NCBI RefSeq assembly: GCF_030344915.1 | Contig: NZ_CP128233.1 | Coordinates: forward strand, 2,666,001 to 2,730,000 | Length of the DNA stretch: 64,000 nucleotides | Origin: Neopusillimonas aromaticivorans | GTDB lineage: Bacteria > Pseudomonadota > Gammaproteobacteria > Burkholderiales > Burkholderiaceae_B | Direction: 5' to 3' | Part shown: positions 1 through 13,481 of the stretch, in pieces | How positions within the stretch are numbered: position 1 is the stretch's first letter | How the letters are laid out: each line of letters starts with the position of its first letter | Position numbers and translations under genes: made by a program | Notes under the pieces: generated by a model | What the model was told of the DNA's origin: nothing | Database searches by the model: none | What the model saw: the letters and a program-made list of their open reading frames with translations, nothing else

Positions 1-1676
1 AAGATCGTCATTCTGCAATCGGGGACGTTGCCAATAGCCGGCGCACAGGCGCTGTGTAACACTACGCCTCATGATGACGAACACGCCCGATGACCTTGAC
101 CAGCTAGACGCGCACCAGTTGCGCGAACTGGCGCGTCAGCTCATGCTGGCCAATGCGCGCAAAGATCAAGACATCACGTTCAAAGCGGCGCGTATCACGG
201 CGTTGTCTCACGAGATTGCCATCTTGCGCCGGCACAAGTTCGGCCAGAAAAGCGAGCAATTGGGCGGTGAACAGGCGTTGTTGTTCGATGAGGCCGTGGG
301 CGAAGACCTTGAGGCCATCGAGCGCGAACTTAATAAACTTAAAACCCGCCTGCTGCGGGTGAACCGCGCGATAAACCGCGCCGTGCGGCCTTGCCGCCCG
401 AGTTGCCCCGCACCACCATCCACCATGAACCGGCGTCCACAACCTGCGATTGTGGCTGCCAGCTCAAGCGTATTCGTGAAGACGTCAGCGAGAAGCTGGA
501 CTACACCCCAGGCACCTTCAGCGTTGAGCGTCATGTGCGTGGGGTCTGGGCGTGTACACACTGCCAGTCAATGACGCAGGCTTCGATGCCCGCGTACATC
601 ATCGACAAAGGCATCGCCGCCGTGGGGTTGCTGGCCCAGATCCTGATCGCCAAATATGCCGATCATTTACCCCTGTATCGCCAGGAAGCGATCTTCAAGC
701 GCGACGGCATGCACATCCCGCGCTCGAGCATGGCCCAATGGGTCGGGCAATGCGGTCATGAACTGCAACCACTGGTCGACGCCCTGCGTCGGTGTATCTT
801 GCAACACCGTATCCTCCATGCCGACGAAACCCCGGTGCGCATGCTCAAGCCCGGTAGCGGCAAGACCCATAAGGCCTATTTCTGGACCTATGCACCGGGC
901 AAGTTCGAGTCCTTGAAGGCCGTCATCTACGACTTCAATGAGGGTCGAGCAGGTCTCTATGCCCGCGAGTTCCTGGGGATTGGCAAGGTCAGCTGGTCGT
1001 TGATGACTACTCGGGCTACAACGCCTTGTTCCGCCAGGGGTGACCGAGCTTGGTTGTATGGCCCACGCGCGCCGTAAATACTTCGACCTGCACAAGAACA
1101 ACCAGAGCCCTGTGGGTCAACGGGCTCTGGAATTGATTGGCGAACTTTACGCGATCGAGCGCGAGGTAGCGACCCTGTCTCCCGCCCAACGCCTGGCGCT
1201 ACGACAAGAAAAAGCCAAGCCCTGGCCGATGCCCTGCACACCTGGATGTTGGTCCAACGCCAGCGGGTATTGAATGGTACCGGCACGGCCAAGGCACTGG
1301 ATTACAGCCTGAAACGCTGGGCGGCACTGACCCGCTATCTGGACGATCCGTTCGTCCCAATCGACAACAATCATATCGAGCAACAGATCAGACCCGTGGC
1401 CGTTGGAAGATCCAACTGGCTCTTTGCAGGCTCATTGCGTGCCGGTAAACGCGCGGCCGCGATTATGAGTCTGATTCAATCGGCCAAGCTCAATGGACTG
1501 AACCCGCATGCCTATCTGAAGGATGTGCTCACGCGTCTGCCGACACACCCAAACAGCCGGATCGACGAGCTGCTACCCCACAACTGGGTGGCACCTGAGA
1601 CTAACGGCGTCGACGCCGTTTCTGAAAAAATTTGCGCTTGAGGTAGGGAGGGGAATGTAGTTCCCCAGACGCTTAC
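1..1676 (+). mobile_element. IS66-family insertion sequence, right part
   Basis: The window opens inside an IS66-family element. The tnpC-type transposase fills most of it. Past its stop, the sequence ends in a terminus that reads GTAAGCG on the minus strand (1670-1676), the usual IS66 end. The left end and the tnpA and tnpB genes lie outside the window. An 8-bp target duplication is expected directly after 1676, but it cannot be tested without the left flank. Confidence 0.85.
71..1641 (+). pseudogene. tnpC: IS66-family transposase TnpC, frame-broken
   Basis: This is the DDE transposase of IS66. The N-terminal segment (71 to about 353) carries the helix-rich leader with RRHKFGQKSE. The central part shows the zinc-finger-like CDCGC and the DDE-core phrases HADETPVR and DDYSGYNA. 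The C-terminal part has DNNHIEQQIRP and GRSNWLFAGS. The reading frame changes near 353, near 1000 and near 1223 (a CCC run). Reading across all three gives about 520 residues, the normal IS66 TnpC length. The breaks may be sequence errors, because unrelated genes across the window show the same kind. If real, the transposase is dead. Confidence 0.85.
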
Positions 1677-1677
1677 G

Positions 1678-1905
1678 TTGATCGGATCAAAAAATCAGAA
1701 AGGCGTTGAACGCTCATTGATTGAGCATTATCGGCATAGATTGCCGATGAACGCAGAGTATCGTCTCCCCGATAGCTTGAACGCTTTTTACCACTATGAT
1801 CCCAGCGGCTTGATTCAGGTGGGCTCGGAAGATTTCAATGACCTTGATCTTCTCATTACTAAGAGATTAGGCTGGCTTTTGTCGGGCCTTAACGATCATT
1901 CATGA
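1678..1905 (+). CDS. Hypothetical protein, possible IS-interrupted remnant
   Basis: An open frame of 75 codons starts with a TTG only two bases after the IS66 terminus and has no good ribosome-binding site. That suggests the 3' part of a gene cut by the IS rather than an intact gene. The product has no signal peptide or membrane segment and I recognise no motif. Confidence 0.35.
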   Translation: MIGSKNQKGVERSLIEHYRHRLPMNAEYRLPDSLNAFYHYDPSGLIQVGSEDFNDLDLLITKRLGWLLSGLNDHS

Positions 1906-1907
1906 CC

Positions 1908-2132
1908 CTAAATGCCTTTTAGCCACGATAGGGTTGCTTTGTACCCGTTTTGATGTGCATCTTTAAAGAGCAATTCCAGATCTGTGCTTGCTGCGTGACC
2001 GTTAGGATGAGCAATGATGGCAAGCATTTTTTCAGCCCGTGCATCAATTCGGCTGCCTAAGAGATTTAATAGATATGCGAAATCGCCCAATTGGTAATGG
2101 GGGTTGTCACCATGTGGCGTGTGGTCTTTCAC
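1908..2132 (-). CDS. Hypothetical protein, 74 aa
   Basis: A small soluble, His-rich protein with a leucine-rich middle (FAYLLNLLGSRID). It converges on the preceding frame, with stops only two bases apart. I recognise no family. Being next to the IS66 copy and other small unknown genes suggests an accessory stretch. It may be a real small gene or a remnant. Confidence 0.4.
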   Translation of the reverse strand: MKDHTPHGDNPHYQLGDFAYLLNLLGSRIDARAEKMLAIIAHPNGHAASTDLELLFKDAHQNGYKATLSWLKGI

Positions 2133-2270
2133 GAGTTCCTTCGTAACCCAGGCACATATTTGATTCAGGCCGGGTAGGTTAAGGTAAACGCTTTATATGG
2201 GTTCGTCAGTTCATGTCTTTTCGTCGTGCATAGGGGGTGTTCTGCAAGATGCATACATTCCCCGAAGCAC

Positions 2271-2663
2271 TTAAATGCGTAGCGAACCTTTAACCGTTGT
2301 CTCTCTTGCCCAGCGTGAGTACGTGCGGCTATACACCGGAATTAACACCTCGCATTCCATTTGGTAGGCTTCCATCGCCTCGATTTGTGACATGATGAGT
2401 GACTCGTTAAAAATGCACAGAATGAATTTCGGGTAGATCGTGAGCGCGCGGCAGCATTGGTAAAGCTGTTCGCGCTGATCAGCCGTCAGGTCGTCATACA
2501 TTTCAACCCGGTTGCCGTCGACTTTATCGCTGAATTGGCCGAATAAAGCTCGAACGGCGTCCGATTCGACGACATGAAGTGCAGCCATCAGCAGTGCATC
2601 TTCGAGCGTATGCTCTATGGTGGGAATCCAGACAATTCTGCGCGCGCCTTTTTTAAGGTCCAC
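2271..2663 (-). CDS. Hypothetical protein, 130 aa
   Basis: A soluble protein with no signal peptide or membrane segment. It contains alternating acidic and aromatic stretches (VEMYDDLTADQREQLYQC). I recognise no family. The next 310 bases (2664-2973) contain no convincing gene and probably hold its promoter and that of the divergent phosphatase gene. Confidence 0.5.
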   Translation of the reverse strand: MDLKKGARRIVWIPTIEHTLEDALLMAALHVVESDAVRALFGQFSDKVDGNRVEMYDDLTADQREQLYQCCRALTIYPKFILCIFNESLIMSQIEAMEAYQMECEVLIPVYSRTYSRWARETTVKGSLRI

Positions 2664-2973
2664 GCAGGGCGGCTACCTTCAGAGAGTTCTATTCGGTATC
2701 CCGTCACTAAACCCCCGTCATTGGGGTGTGCCCGGCCTATCAAAATATGAGCGGTAGTTGCGGCCATCTATTCGATCCTCGCTGTCAGTGTTGGTATATC
2801 TTGCCATGGTCTTGCGGCAAAATATGTCGCTTGGCTGAAAACTGATCTTGGCGTCGTCAGCCTCAAGTAGCCAAGGCATCGTCTACAATATTTTCGCCAG
2901 GTGTCTTGTACGTTGGAAACCTGCACATCTCACTGTGCCGGCACCGCGTGGAGCTCAGTAAATAAAGGAATCC

Positions 2974-3853
2974 ATGAAGCCGATTGTGCAAAAATTTGAT
3001 GCAAACATCACCGGTCGCGACTTTGTTGTGGGTGATTTGCATGGCTTTCTCGATCTTTTCCATGCCGAACTCGACCGGCAAAATTTTGACCCATCGTGCG
3101 ACCGGGTCTTTAGTGTGGGCGATCTGATTGATCGCGGCCCTGACTCGATGGGGTGTCTGCGATTATTGAAGCAGCCCTGGTTTCATGCGGTTCGAGGCAA
3201 TCACGAGCAGATGCTGCTTGGATATTTTTCCCTGCATCGTTGTCCGTTCAAGCGAGTTTGCTCAATACCCAAACGTTCCTCAAGCATGGCGGTGCATGGG
3301 TCACGACGTTGCGGGCGTCTGAGCAGAACGAACTGCAATCTGAACTTTTGCCCTATGTACGCACGCTGCCCCATTTGATTACGGTGGGTCAGGGCCGCAC
3401 CAGGTTCAACGTTGTACATGCTGAACTCATGACCGGGGCGCCGGAATTTTCCATTCAGCGACTCACATCGCCAGCCCTGCGTGACACTACCGTATCGTCT
3501 GGCAGCGTGATGACAGATACTGATCTCGATGCCTTGCAGGCCGATGCTCAAAGCCCTTTTCTGGATGCCATGCTGTGGGGGCGACGTCTTCTGAAATCCA
3601 CTGATCAACAGGCGGCCAGGTTTTTGAAATGACTGCGGGCAGGCTGGGCGTCAGCGAAACCCCCGTGCAAGATGGGTTGTCGCTGACGTATGTGGGGCAT
3701 TCGCCGGTTCGGCAGATGATGCTGCACCAGTCGCATGTGTTTATTGATCGCGGTGCTTTTTTGGGCCGTGCTGACAGTTGTCTGTTGATGGTCTGTCATC
3801 AGGAAATAATGGACGCGCTTCGCCAGCACAGCCTGGTTGGCTACACGGCGTAG
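2974..3853 (+). CDS. Serine/threonine protein phosphatase, PrpA/ApaH-like metallophosphoesterase
   Basis: Calcineurin-like metallophosphoesterase that would hydrolyse phosphoprotein or dinucleotide substrates using two metal ions. The signature blocks appear in order: GDLHG (about residue 21), GDLIDRGPDS (about 50) and RGNHEQM (about 75). A late VGHSP block supplies the C-terminal metal-ligand histidine. The frame changes at the T run 3225-3229 and at 3621-3625; adding one T at each gives a continuous protein of about 293 residues with the block order intact. The substrate cannot be told from sequence. Confidence 0.8.
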
Positions 3854-3949
3854 GCGTTATTTCCGTGGATGACGGTCTTGCCGGCTGAAATGGCATAAAA
3901 ATGCGCTTTTTCCAAAGCACCGGGCGATGGTCCCGGTCAGGGCGAACGC

Positions 3950-6771
<2,822 letters not shown>

Positions 6772-6779
6772 TTCGTTGG

Positions 6780-7849
6780 TCAGTTAATCCACTGGTCAAC
6801 GATACCTTGCGTATCCGGGCTGAGCTTGATGCCCAGTTCTTGCATGCGTTTGCGATTGATGGCAATGATGGACCGTTTGGCATCTTCGACGGGGGCGTCT
6901 TTGATAGTGCCGCCTTTAAGAAGCTTTACCGCCTGGAACCCGGACTGGAAACCCATTTGATAGAAGTCGATGCTGACACCACCAAAAAAGCCGAACCCGG
7001 TGAACGATGAGTTCAGCGATATATCGATTTTCTGGATGGCTTTCGTCAGCAACGGGGCAACGGTTGCCATGGTCTTGCGGGTGCCGTCAGTTGGGTCAAT
7101 GGTCGACATGGTGACCGGAATATAGGCATCGATGTCGTCCGTTTCATTGATGGTTTTGGCGTGCGCCAGCATGGTGGGGATATCTTCTGCGGCAAACACG
7201 ACCAGGCTGTTCTCGTGGCGCGTGCCTTTCAGTTCGCTGATGATCTGGTCTTTCAGGATGATGCCCACCGGGTCGGTTGAGTGCAATATGGCCACTTTTT
7301 TCAGCGGTTTGTTCAGCATGGCTTCCAGCATGTCGAATTGCTCACGCATGAAGATGTATTCAAAGGTGCCGGTGATGTTGGCCGCCGGGGTGCGATTGTC
7401 CAGAAAGGTGGCTTTCTGGTTGTACGCGTCGAGACTGCGGTTCAGCCCGGTGAACACCAGTTTTGTCTCGGGTTGCTTCAGGATGTCTTCGTACAGCATG
7501 GCAAACGCCGGGTCGTCGATGGTGAAGACGAACTTGGGTTTTTGGGTACGGATGTCATGTTTGATTTTTTCAATGTCTTTCGCCACGTCTTCTTTAGCCC
7601 GTACACGGGTGTCAAGGAAGTAACCCTGGGCCGTCAGGTTGGCGTAGCCCCTTGCTTCAGGGCATCCATGGCCGCTTCGTACTGCGGCCGCCCGCACACA
7701 TCGTTTTCGTCATAACTGGCCACCAGGAAAATATCGGCGGCCACGGCTGATGTGAGGGTGCCTGCGCAGAGCAGCAGTGCGACAAGACCAGATTGAAGGG
7801 CGCGGCAGAAGGGCATGGACGGGTCCTGGAGAAGGGTGGGCGACGACAC
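6780..7849 (-). CDS. Periplasmic substrate-binding protein (PF04392-like)
   Basis: About 356 residues with a clear signal peptide; the better start is the Met at 7816 (MPFCRALQSGLVALLLCAG). The mature protein resembles the TrpX/PF04392 branch of ABC substrate-binding proteins, with the pattern KPKFVFTIDDPAF and later VAILHSTDPVG. One frame break lies near 7645. No ABC permease or ATPase gene is nearby; the next gene is a hybrid histidine kinase. It may therefore serve as a periplasmic ligand receptor for signalling rather than transport (inference). Confidence 0.7.
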
Positions 7850-8108
7850 GGCAGTTCAGGTCGCATCGACTGTGGTGGTGCAGGCGAATAGCCTTGATAT
7901 GGAAATTATAGTCGGATGGGGTGGTTGACGAGGTTTTGAAGTGGGTCGTGGTTTCGTATGTTGGGTAGTTCAAACATTGTCGATGTTGTGTCGAAAATAT
8001 TTCAAGAAGTTCCGTTGGATTTCTATTTGATAAAAAAATAGCATTCGTTTACATTTAGAAAATTCTTATTTTGATCAGAATTAATAAATTCATATCAATA
8101 TTTAAAAT

Positions 8109-9572
8109 ATGTCCTCAATAAATAAACTCCAGAAATTATTGCTTGTGCCACTGGTGCTGGCTGTTTTGGCCGGTTGTGCAGGCACCCGAACCGTAAGTCA
8201 GGAAGAGGCCAAGGTTCACCTGGATACGTCTGATTACAAGCAGTATGCGCAGCGCTATCTCGACAAGACGGGTAAGCCATCCTATGACAAGACAAGTCTG
8301 CTTGATGCGCTGGAGGCAGGCAAAGCCTTCAATGATGCTGGCATGTGGGGTCAAAGCGCAGAGGCTTTTGACGCAGCAGAAAGCCTGATGCTCTGGAAAG
8401 CCGATACGGTTGATACACCGGCAGAAGTAGCCAACCTTATGGGCACTACCCTGACCAGTGATGCGTTTGGTGCGTATCAAGGAAAAATCTTTCAGGGTGG
8501 GCTGATTGACTACTACCAAACCATCAATATGTTGATGATGGGCAATGAGTCTGATGCCCGCGTCAGCTTCAATCGACTGGAAGTGCGCCAGGATAATGCC
8601 TTGGAGCAATTCAAATCATATAGCGATACAGTTAATGAATCGGTTAGTGACGGTCTGAACGACAAAGAGTCACTGTTTTCGGCCCAAAGCCTGAAAGCGA
8701 TCGGTGGCGAGGTTGACTCAGGTATTGCCAATGTGCCGACAGGCTTGAAAAACGCCAAGATTCGTAATGCGGCTGGCGATGTCATGTCGGCGGTGTTTCG
8801 TGCCAGTTCGTCTGCGCAACAAGACAAAGCGTCCAATGTCAGTGCTGACAGCTTGAAGCGTGCGGCATCGGCCTCTGCCAGTGCCGGTGGGCTGCGGCTG
8901 GTCAAGCAGCTGCAACGTGATATGCGCTCGGGGCGTGGCGCGTTGAAGAACAAGGTCATTGTTGTGTATGAAGACGGCACAGGGCCAGGGTTGTCAGAGT
9001 TTCGCATTGACTTGCCGCTGTTCATCGTGACCGACAAGGTAACCTACACCGGTATTGCATTACCCCGGTTTGAAGCGGGCAAGCCTTCCCTGGGAGGTCT
9101 GCAGATGGGTAACGGGAAGCGAAAAACGTCCACGGTCGTCTTGACTGATCTTAACGAACTGGCGGGTCTCGAATTCCAGGCCAGTTATCAGGGCGTGGTT
9201 GCCAAAGCGGTTATTTCCACAGTCATCAAGACAGCCGCGCAGGCGGTCATCAATCATCAGATCGACCGCGAAGCGGGCAATAGCTTGCTGGGTAGTGTGT
9301 TGAAGCTTGGGGTTGGCGCTGCGCAATATGCCTTGACCAAGGCTGACACCCGGGCGTGGGTGAATTTGCCCAATACGATTCAGATGGCAGTCGTCGACAA
9401 ACCCAAAGATAACGTGTTGCAAATGCAGGCTGAGGCGAATGGCGCGACGATTGACGTTGACTTGCCTGCCGGCGAAAACGTGCTGGTTGTTGTCAAATCG
9501 GCAGGCCTGGCCGGCAAGCCGGCCGTCTATGCCCAGGCGTTGCCGGCTGTTGATCAGGTCGCAGGTCTATGA
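8109..9572 (+). CDS. Outer-membrane lipoprotein, COG3014-like, first gene of envelope operon
   Basis: 487 residues with a lipoprotein signal peptide and lipobox LAGC (Cys at about residue 23). The body has TPR-like helical segments in the first half and a beta-rich second half, as in the COG3014 group that neighbours LpoB and YcfL. It overlaps the next gene by four bases. The 70 bases upstream are very AT-rich and contain TTTACA at about 8048, consistent with a promoter. The molecular role of this family is not established. Confidence 0.65.
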   Translation: MSSINKLQKLLLVPLVLAVLAGCAGTRTVSQEEAKVHLDTSDYKQYAQRYLDKTGKPSYDKTSLLDALEAGKAFNDAGMWGQSAEAFDAAESLMLWKADTVDTPAEVANLMGTTLTSDAFGAYQGKIFQGGLIDYYQTINMLMMGNESDARVSFNRLEVRQDNALEQFKSYSDTVNESVSDGLNDKESLFSAQSLKAIGGEVDSGIANVPTGLKNAKIRNAAGDVMSAVFRASSSAQQDKASNVSADSLKRAASASASAGGLRLVKQLQRDMRSGRGALKNKVIVVYEDGTGPGLSEFRIDLPLFIVTDKVTYTGIALPRFEAGKPSLGGLQMGNGKRKTSTVVLTDLNELAGLEFQASYQGVVAKAVISTVIKTAAQAVINHQIDREAGNSLLGSVLKLGVGAAQYALTKADTRAWVNLPNTIQMAVVDKPKDNVLQMQAEANGATIDVDLPAGENVLVVVKSAGLAGKPAVYAQALPAVDQVAGL

Positions 9573-10045
9573 GCGCTGTTCGTTACCGAAATTTGTTGGC
9601 ACTGGTGGCGCTCGCCGGCATCGTGTCCGGGTGGGCAGATTCTGCGCAGGCACAGGTTAAAGAGCCCGAGCCTGTCTATCGTTGCGATTTGCGCAGTGCC
9701 AAAGAATCTGCGTTATCGCTGGTTGACGATGCCAGCCATCGCGGTGCGCTGATCAGCAATGTACAACTGATCACCTTGCACAATGGCATGAAAGCTGTGT
9801 CATTCTCGGCCACGTACGCCGATCGTTTTGCCAGCGATGGCAGCCCTCGCAAGTTGCGCTTCACAGTGTCATGGTTTGATGACTGCGGGCGCCCTGTTTC
9901 GCTGGGCTCCAATGCATTTGACGGGGTTGTGCTCAACCCCGGTCAGCATGTCACGCGCCAGTCTGTGGCTCCTACCCGTGACGCCTCTTCGGCAGAAGTA
10001 CGCTTCTATGTCGAACCCTCTACCTTGATGGATCCTTACCAGTAA
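9569..10045 (+). CDS. YcfL-like periplasmic protein (DUF1425)
   Basis: 158 residues with a signal peptide ending near AQAQ. The pattern SNVQLITLHNGMKAVSFSATY followed by a compact beta domain fits the YcfL/DUF1425 family, which sits beside lpoB in enterobacteria. Unlike E. coli YcfL, no lipobox cysteine is evident. Its start overlaps the previous stop and its stop overlaps the next start, so translation is probably coupled. Confidence 0.65.
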   Translation: MSAVRYRNLLALVALAGIVSGWADSAQAQVKEPEPVYRCDLRSAKESALSLVDDASHRGALISNVQLITLHNGMKAVSFSATYADRFASDGSPRKLRFTVSWFDDCGRPVSLGSNAFDGVVLNPGQHVTRQSVAPTRDASSAEVRFYVEPSTLMDPYQ

Positions 10046-10665
10046 TGAAAAAGACGTTTGTTATCGCTATCTCTGTCCTGGCACTTGCCGGCTGTGAAAC
10101 CATGCCAGTCAGCTCCAGTAATCCGAATGCCGGCCTGAGCACGACCGGTGAAAAAGGGCTGGTTGCCTTTGGGTTGCAAAGTGTCGATTTTGAATATGCG
10201 GCCAACCAGGCAGTGCAAGAGTTTCTTGAATCATCATTTTCCAGAAAACCGGGTGGTGGTCGCTGGGTGGTACAGATGGGAGAAGTCGTCAATGACACCA
10301 CCTTTCGTATCGATACTGCCAGTATGACCTCGCGCATGAAGCGGGCCATGACTAAAACCGGACAGTTCATCTTTACCGGTGCAACGGGCCGTGACCGTAC
10401 CGATTTCGTAGCCGATTCCCGTCAACTCAGCCGCTCGGCCATGTTTGACAAGTCAACTGTGGCAAAGCAGGGCACTGTCGTTGCCCCCGACCTTGAAATG
10501 CTGGGTGGCATTCGTCAGCGCACCGTCGTCAGTGCAGACCAGTCGCGTCAGCAGCTGGAATATGAATTTGATTTCCGGGTTGTCGAGCGTGATACCGGTC
10601 TGGAGATTTTTCAGGCGTTTATCCCCATTGAGAAGCTGGGCTCTAACAAGTCGTTTGCATGGTGA
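10045..10665 (+). CDS. lpoB: LpoB-like outer-membrane lipoprotein (penicillin-binding protein activator family)
   Basis: 206 residues with lipobox LAGC at about residue 17. The pattern GLQSVDFEYAANQAVQEFLES, then an alpha/beta domain ending in the EYEFDFRVVERDTGLEIFQ strand, matches the LpoB family, which activates PBP1B in E. coli. In this operon the partner could instead be the CsgG-like protein downstream, since LpoB and CsgG N-terminal domains share a fold. The activator role is therefore only inferred. Confidence 0.7.
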   Translation: MKKTFVIAISVLALAGCETMPVSSSNPNAGLSTTGEKGLVAFGLQSVDFEYAANQAVQEFLESSFSRKPGGGRWVVQMGEVVNDTTFRIDTASMTSRMKRAMTKTGQFIFTGATGRDRTDFVADSRQLSRSAMFDKSTVAKQGTVVAPDLEMLGGIRQRTVVSADQSRQQLEYEFDFRVVERDTGLEIFQAFIPIEKLGSNKSFAW

Positions 10666-10673
10666 GGCGCCAC

Positions 10674-12092
10674 ATGAAACCAAAACTGATCACGATCGTT
10701 GCGGCACTGGTTTTGGCCAATACACCTGTTCATGCCCAGGAGCAGCAGTTGGCCATGGGGTTTGTCACGACACCTGAAACAGTGCTTGAGCAGGCGACAC
10801 CGGCTACTGCCGATGTTTCGATCAAGCCAGTGAATTTCAGCCAATGGGTGCGGGACTTCGAGCGCCAGTACCAGCCAGTGGGGCAGGTGGCCAATGGTCG
10901 CATGTTTTTCAGCGGCCAGTCGGAAGTACGTGTCGGGCCGCTGGACCCCAATTTTGGTAAAGAGCTGGCGCTGGCTTATGAAAAAGCCATGTTTGACATG
11001 CGTGCCGATTTCATTCTGCAAACTTATGGTCGCCTGACGACACGCACTATTCGTGAAATCTATCAGAATGATTCAAGCAATGCCGATCAGTTCGACCCGG
11101 TCGAGCTCCAGAATGCCGGTGAGGCGGGTGGTGGCAAACTAGAGGCGATACTGGACAAGGCGATTACCCTGATCGATAAATCGCTTGATAACGCCCTCAT
11201 CGAGCAAGGGTTGCCTGCCGATCAGGTGCAAAAAATGTCGATCGAGCAGAAACGCACCAACTATAAAAACAATATCAAGAAAGAAATGGTGAAGTCGGCC
11301 TACCGGAATATGCAGGGTTTGGTCCCGGTACAGACCCGGTTTTTCACGACCGACACGCAAAACGGCACACTGGTTACGGTTGGCATCATTGCGGTTCAGT
11401 CTGAAAAGACCCGTCAGTTTGCGTTGGACATGAGTCGCAAGCGTCCGTCCAATGTTACAGGGACACCCAAGAAGCTGGCTGATCTGTTGCCTGCGAAAGA
11501 CTCAGATTACCTTGATGAAATCGGTTTGCGTTTCAGTTACGACGAGCAGGGCCGTCCGATGTTGTTGTCGTATGGCCGCTATTCGTTATCGGTTTCTCCC
11601 GATTGGAAACCAGCGCGTGTATTTCGTGCAACCCAGAATGCCACCTCGATGGCTCAAACGCTGGCGGAAGCCAGTATTGTCGAGTTCATGAACACGAATA
11701 TGCAGGTCAGTGAAACGGCTTTGACCGGTGCGCAGGAAGAGGAAATCGTTGGCCAACTGACACATTTCGAAAATGGTACCCAGACGGGTGTTGAGCAAAC
11801 AAAGTCGGATATCGGTGAGACGTTAAGCACATTGCTGAAGTCGGGGCAAGCCTCTGCATCAGGTGATTTACGTGGGTCTTCGGTTGTATCGCGCTGGGAG
11901 CAACCCGATGAAAACAACACTATTCATGTCGGTGCTGTGGTGACCTGGACGTACGATCAACTGGCGAATGCCAACGCTATCGATGCACAGGGCCGGGGGC
12001 AAGCAGCGTCAGGTCAGGGCAGCGCAACCTCGACAACCGCCAACCCGATCAACCGGGGCTCAAAGGCCATTAATCGTCCTGACGATTTTTGA
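10674..12092 (+). CDS. Secreted protein of the LpoB-CsgG operon, DUF6844-like
   Basis: The Met at 10674 is preferred over one at 10659 because it begins a good signal peptide (KPKLITIVAALVLANTPVHAQ). The mature protein of about 450 residues has no membrane segment and ends in a low-complexity Ser/Thr/Gly/Asn tail. I associate it with DUF6844 from the gene order and general look, not from a diagnostic motif. It lies nine bases after the lpoB stop. Confidence 0.6.
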   Translation: MKPKLITIVAALVLANTPVHAQEQQLAMGFVTTPETVLEQATPATADVSIKPVNFSQWVRDFERQYQPVGQVANGRMFFSGQSEVRVGPLDPNFGKELALAYEKAMFDMRADFILQTYGRLTTRTIREIYQNDSSNADQFDPVELQNAGEAGGGKLEAILDKAITLIDKSLDNALIEQGLPADQVQKMSIEQKRTNYKNNIKKEMVKSAYRNMQGLVPVQTRFFTTDTQNGTLVTVGIIAVQSEKTRQFALDMSRKRPSNVTGTPKKLADLLPAKDSDYLDEIGLRFSYDEQGRPMLLSYGRYSLSVSPDWKPARVFRATQNATSMAQTLAEASIVEFMNTNMQVSETALTGAQEEEIVGQLTHFENGTQTGVEQTKSDIGETLSTLLKSGQASASGDLRGSSVVSRWEQPDENNTIHVGAVVTWTYDQLANANAIDAQGRGQAASGQGSATSTTANPINRGSKAINRPDDF

Positions 12093-12121
12093 GTTGTCGC
12101 CGCTTTCGGCAGGAGATCAGT

Positions 12122-13377
12122 ATGAGTGCAGTGATTCGTGCAATGGTCATGGCTATTGCTCTGTTCTGGACGGTGGTGTCGCCAGTTTTCGCGCAGGTCA
12201 CCGAAGCCCAAACTACGGCCAGTGCCAGTGGTTTGACCCGTGAAGAAGCGATTCAATCGGCGTTGGTGCAAGCGGCCGGCCAGGCTTTTGGCATTCAGTT
12301 ACAGGCCTTCACCCAGGTTGAGTCTGTTTCGGCTGAGGCTTCGGTCAACAATCAGGATGAGAGTCTTTATCTGTCGTCGATCAATAAACAGGTGCAACAA
12401 CAGATCAATTCACCGTCAAATAGCCCGATTCTTGGGTATGTGGTTGATCAAGCGGTTGCCATGCTGACCGGCGGGTGGGAGGCAACCGTTACGCTTCGTT
12501 ATGCCCAATATAGCCAGGTCGGCGCCCCTAGCGAGCGGCGCACGGCGGTGGTGGTTGCACAAGATAAACGTTACCGTGACATGTTGCTGGCGCAGGTCGA
12601 GCAAGCGCTGGTGGCCAGTCGGCGCTTCGATGTGCTGAGTCGGGACAAACAAGCCGCGTTTGACCGTGAAATTGCGTTTGTCGAAAGTGATAACGCCAGT
12701 CAGATTGAGGTGGCCCGGCTGGGCCGCGCCGCAGGGGCTGATTACCTTGTTGTCGTGCAGTTTCAAAACCTGGGCATTGCCAATAACCAGCGTGAAACGA
12801 TCCGCATGACGGGCGAGGTACTGGTCAAAAGTTCGGTCAGCGGGGTGCTGAAGCTTGATGTCATCGAATTTTCCAGTCGCAAGGTGAAGTGGTCGGGCAC
12901 AGAAAAGTTTGGTGCTACGTTTCAGGGGCCAGCAGCGTGGGTTCAGGTACGTTGGCCAATTTGGTCAGTCGTGCTGCAGACACGTTGATTGATCGTATGG
13001 TTGCAGGTATTTATCCCATTCGTGTCGTAAAGGTCATGGGCAGTTCGATGGCGATTTTGAATCGTGGCGAAGGCAGTATCAACAAGGGTGAAAAATACGC
13101 GGTTTTCATGATGGGTGAAGATTTGATGGACCCGCAAAGCGGCGAGTCATTGGGCCCTATGGAAGTAGATGTCGGAATCGGCACCGTTGTCGATGTGAAG
13201 CCCAAGTTTTCGACCTTGAAAATGGATTCGGGTACGCTTGAGGAGGACCTGAACTACGTTGCTCGCAAGACCAGCAGTGCTGCGGCTCCATCCAAACCGC
13301 CCAGCCGGCCAGCACGAAACAATGCGGCCAATGCCAAGCCGGCAGAACCCAGCCGCAAGAATGTCTTTCTGAATTAG
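12122..13377 (+). CDS. CsgG-family curli/secretion-like protein
   Basis: About 418 residues after repair of one frame break in the G run 12925-12928. The start at 12122 follows AGGAG and begins a signal peptide ending in PVFAQ; no lipobox is seen, unlike classical CsgG. The central part has the CsgG pattern (LARLGRAAGADYLVVVQF). A Ser/Pro/Ala/Lys-rich tail follows the last domain. It is the last gene before a strong hairpin, so the five genes from 8109 form one operon. Whether it forms a CsgG-like pore or only shares the domain is unknown. Confidence 0.7.
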
Positions 13378-13412
13378 CGGTATTCGGTCAGGCATCCTGA
13401 TGGTTACACTGT

Positions 13413-13442
13413 GGGCTCCGGGGCTTTAATGCGTCGGAGCCC
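13413..13442 (+). terminator. Intrinsic-type hairpin after the envelope operon
   Basis: Perfect 8-bp arms GGGCTCCG and CGGAGCCC enclose a 14-base loop, 36 bases after the stop of the CsgG-like gene. There is no strong T tract after it, so it may be a weak terminator or an RNA 3'-end stabiliser. Confidence 0.55.
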
Positions 13443-13481
13443 ATTACTATTGGAACCTCGTTTTTTCGTCAGGATATCGTC

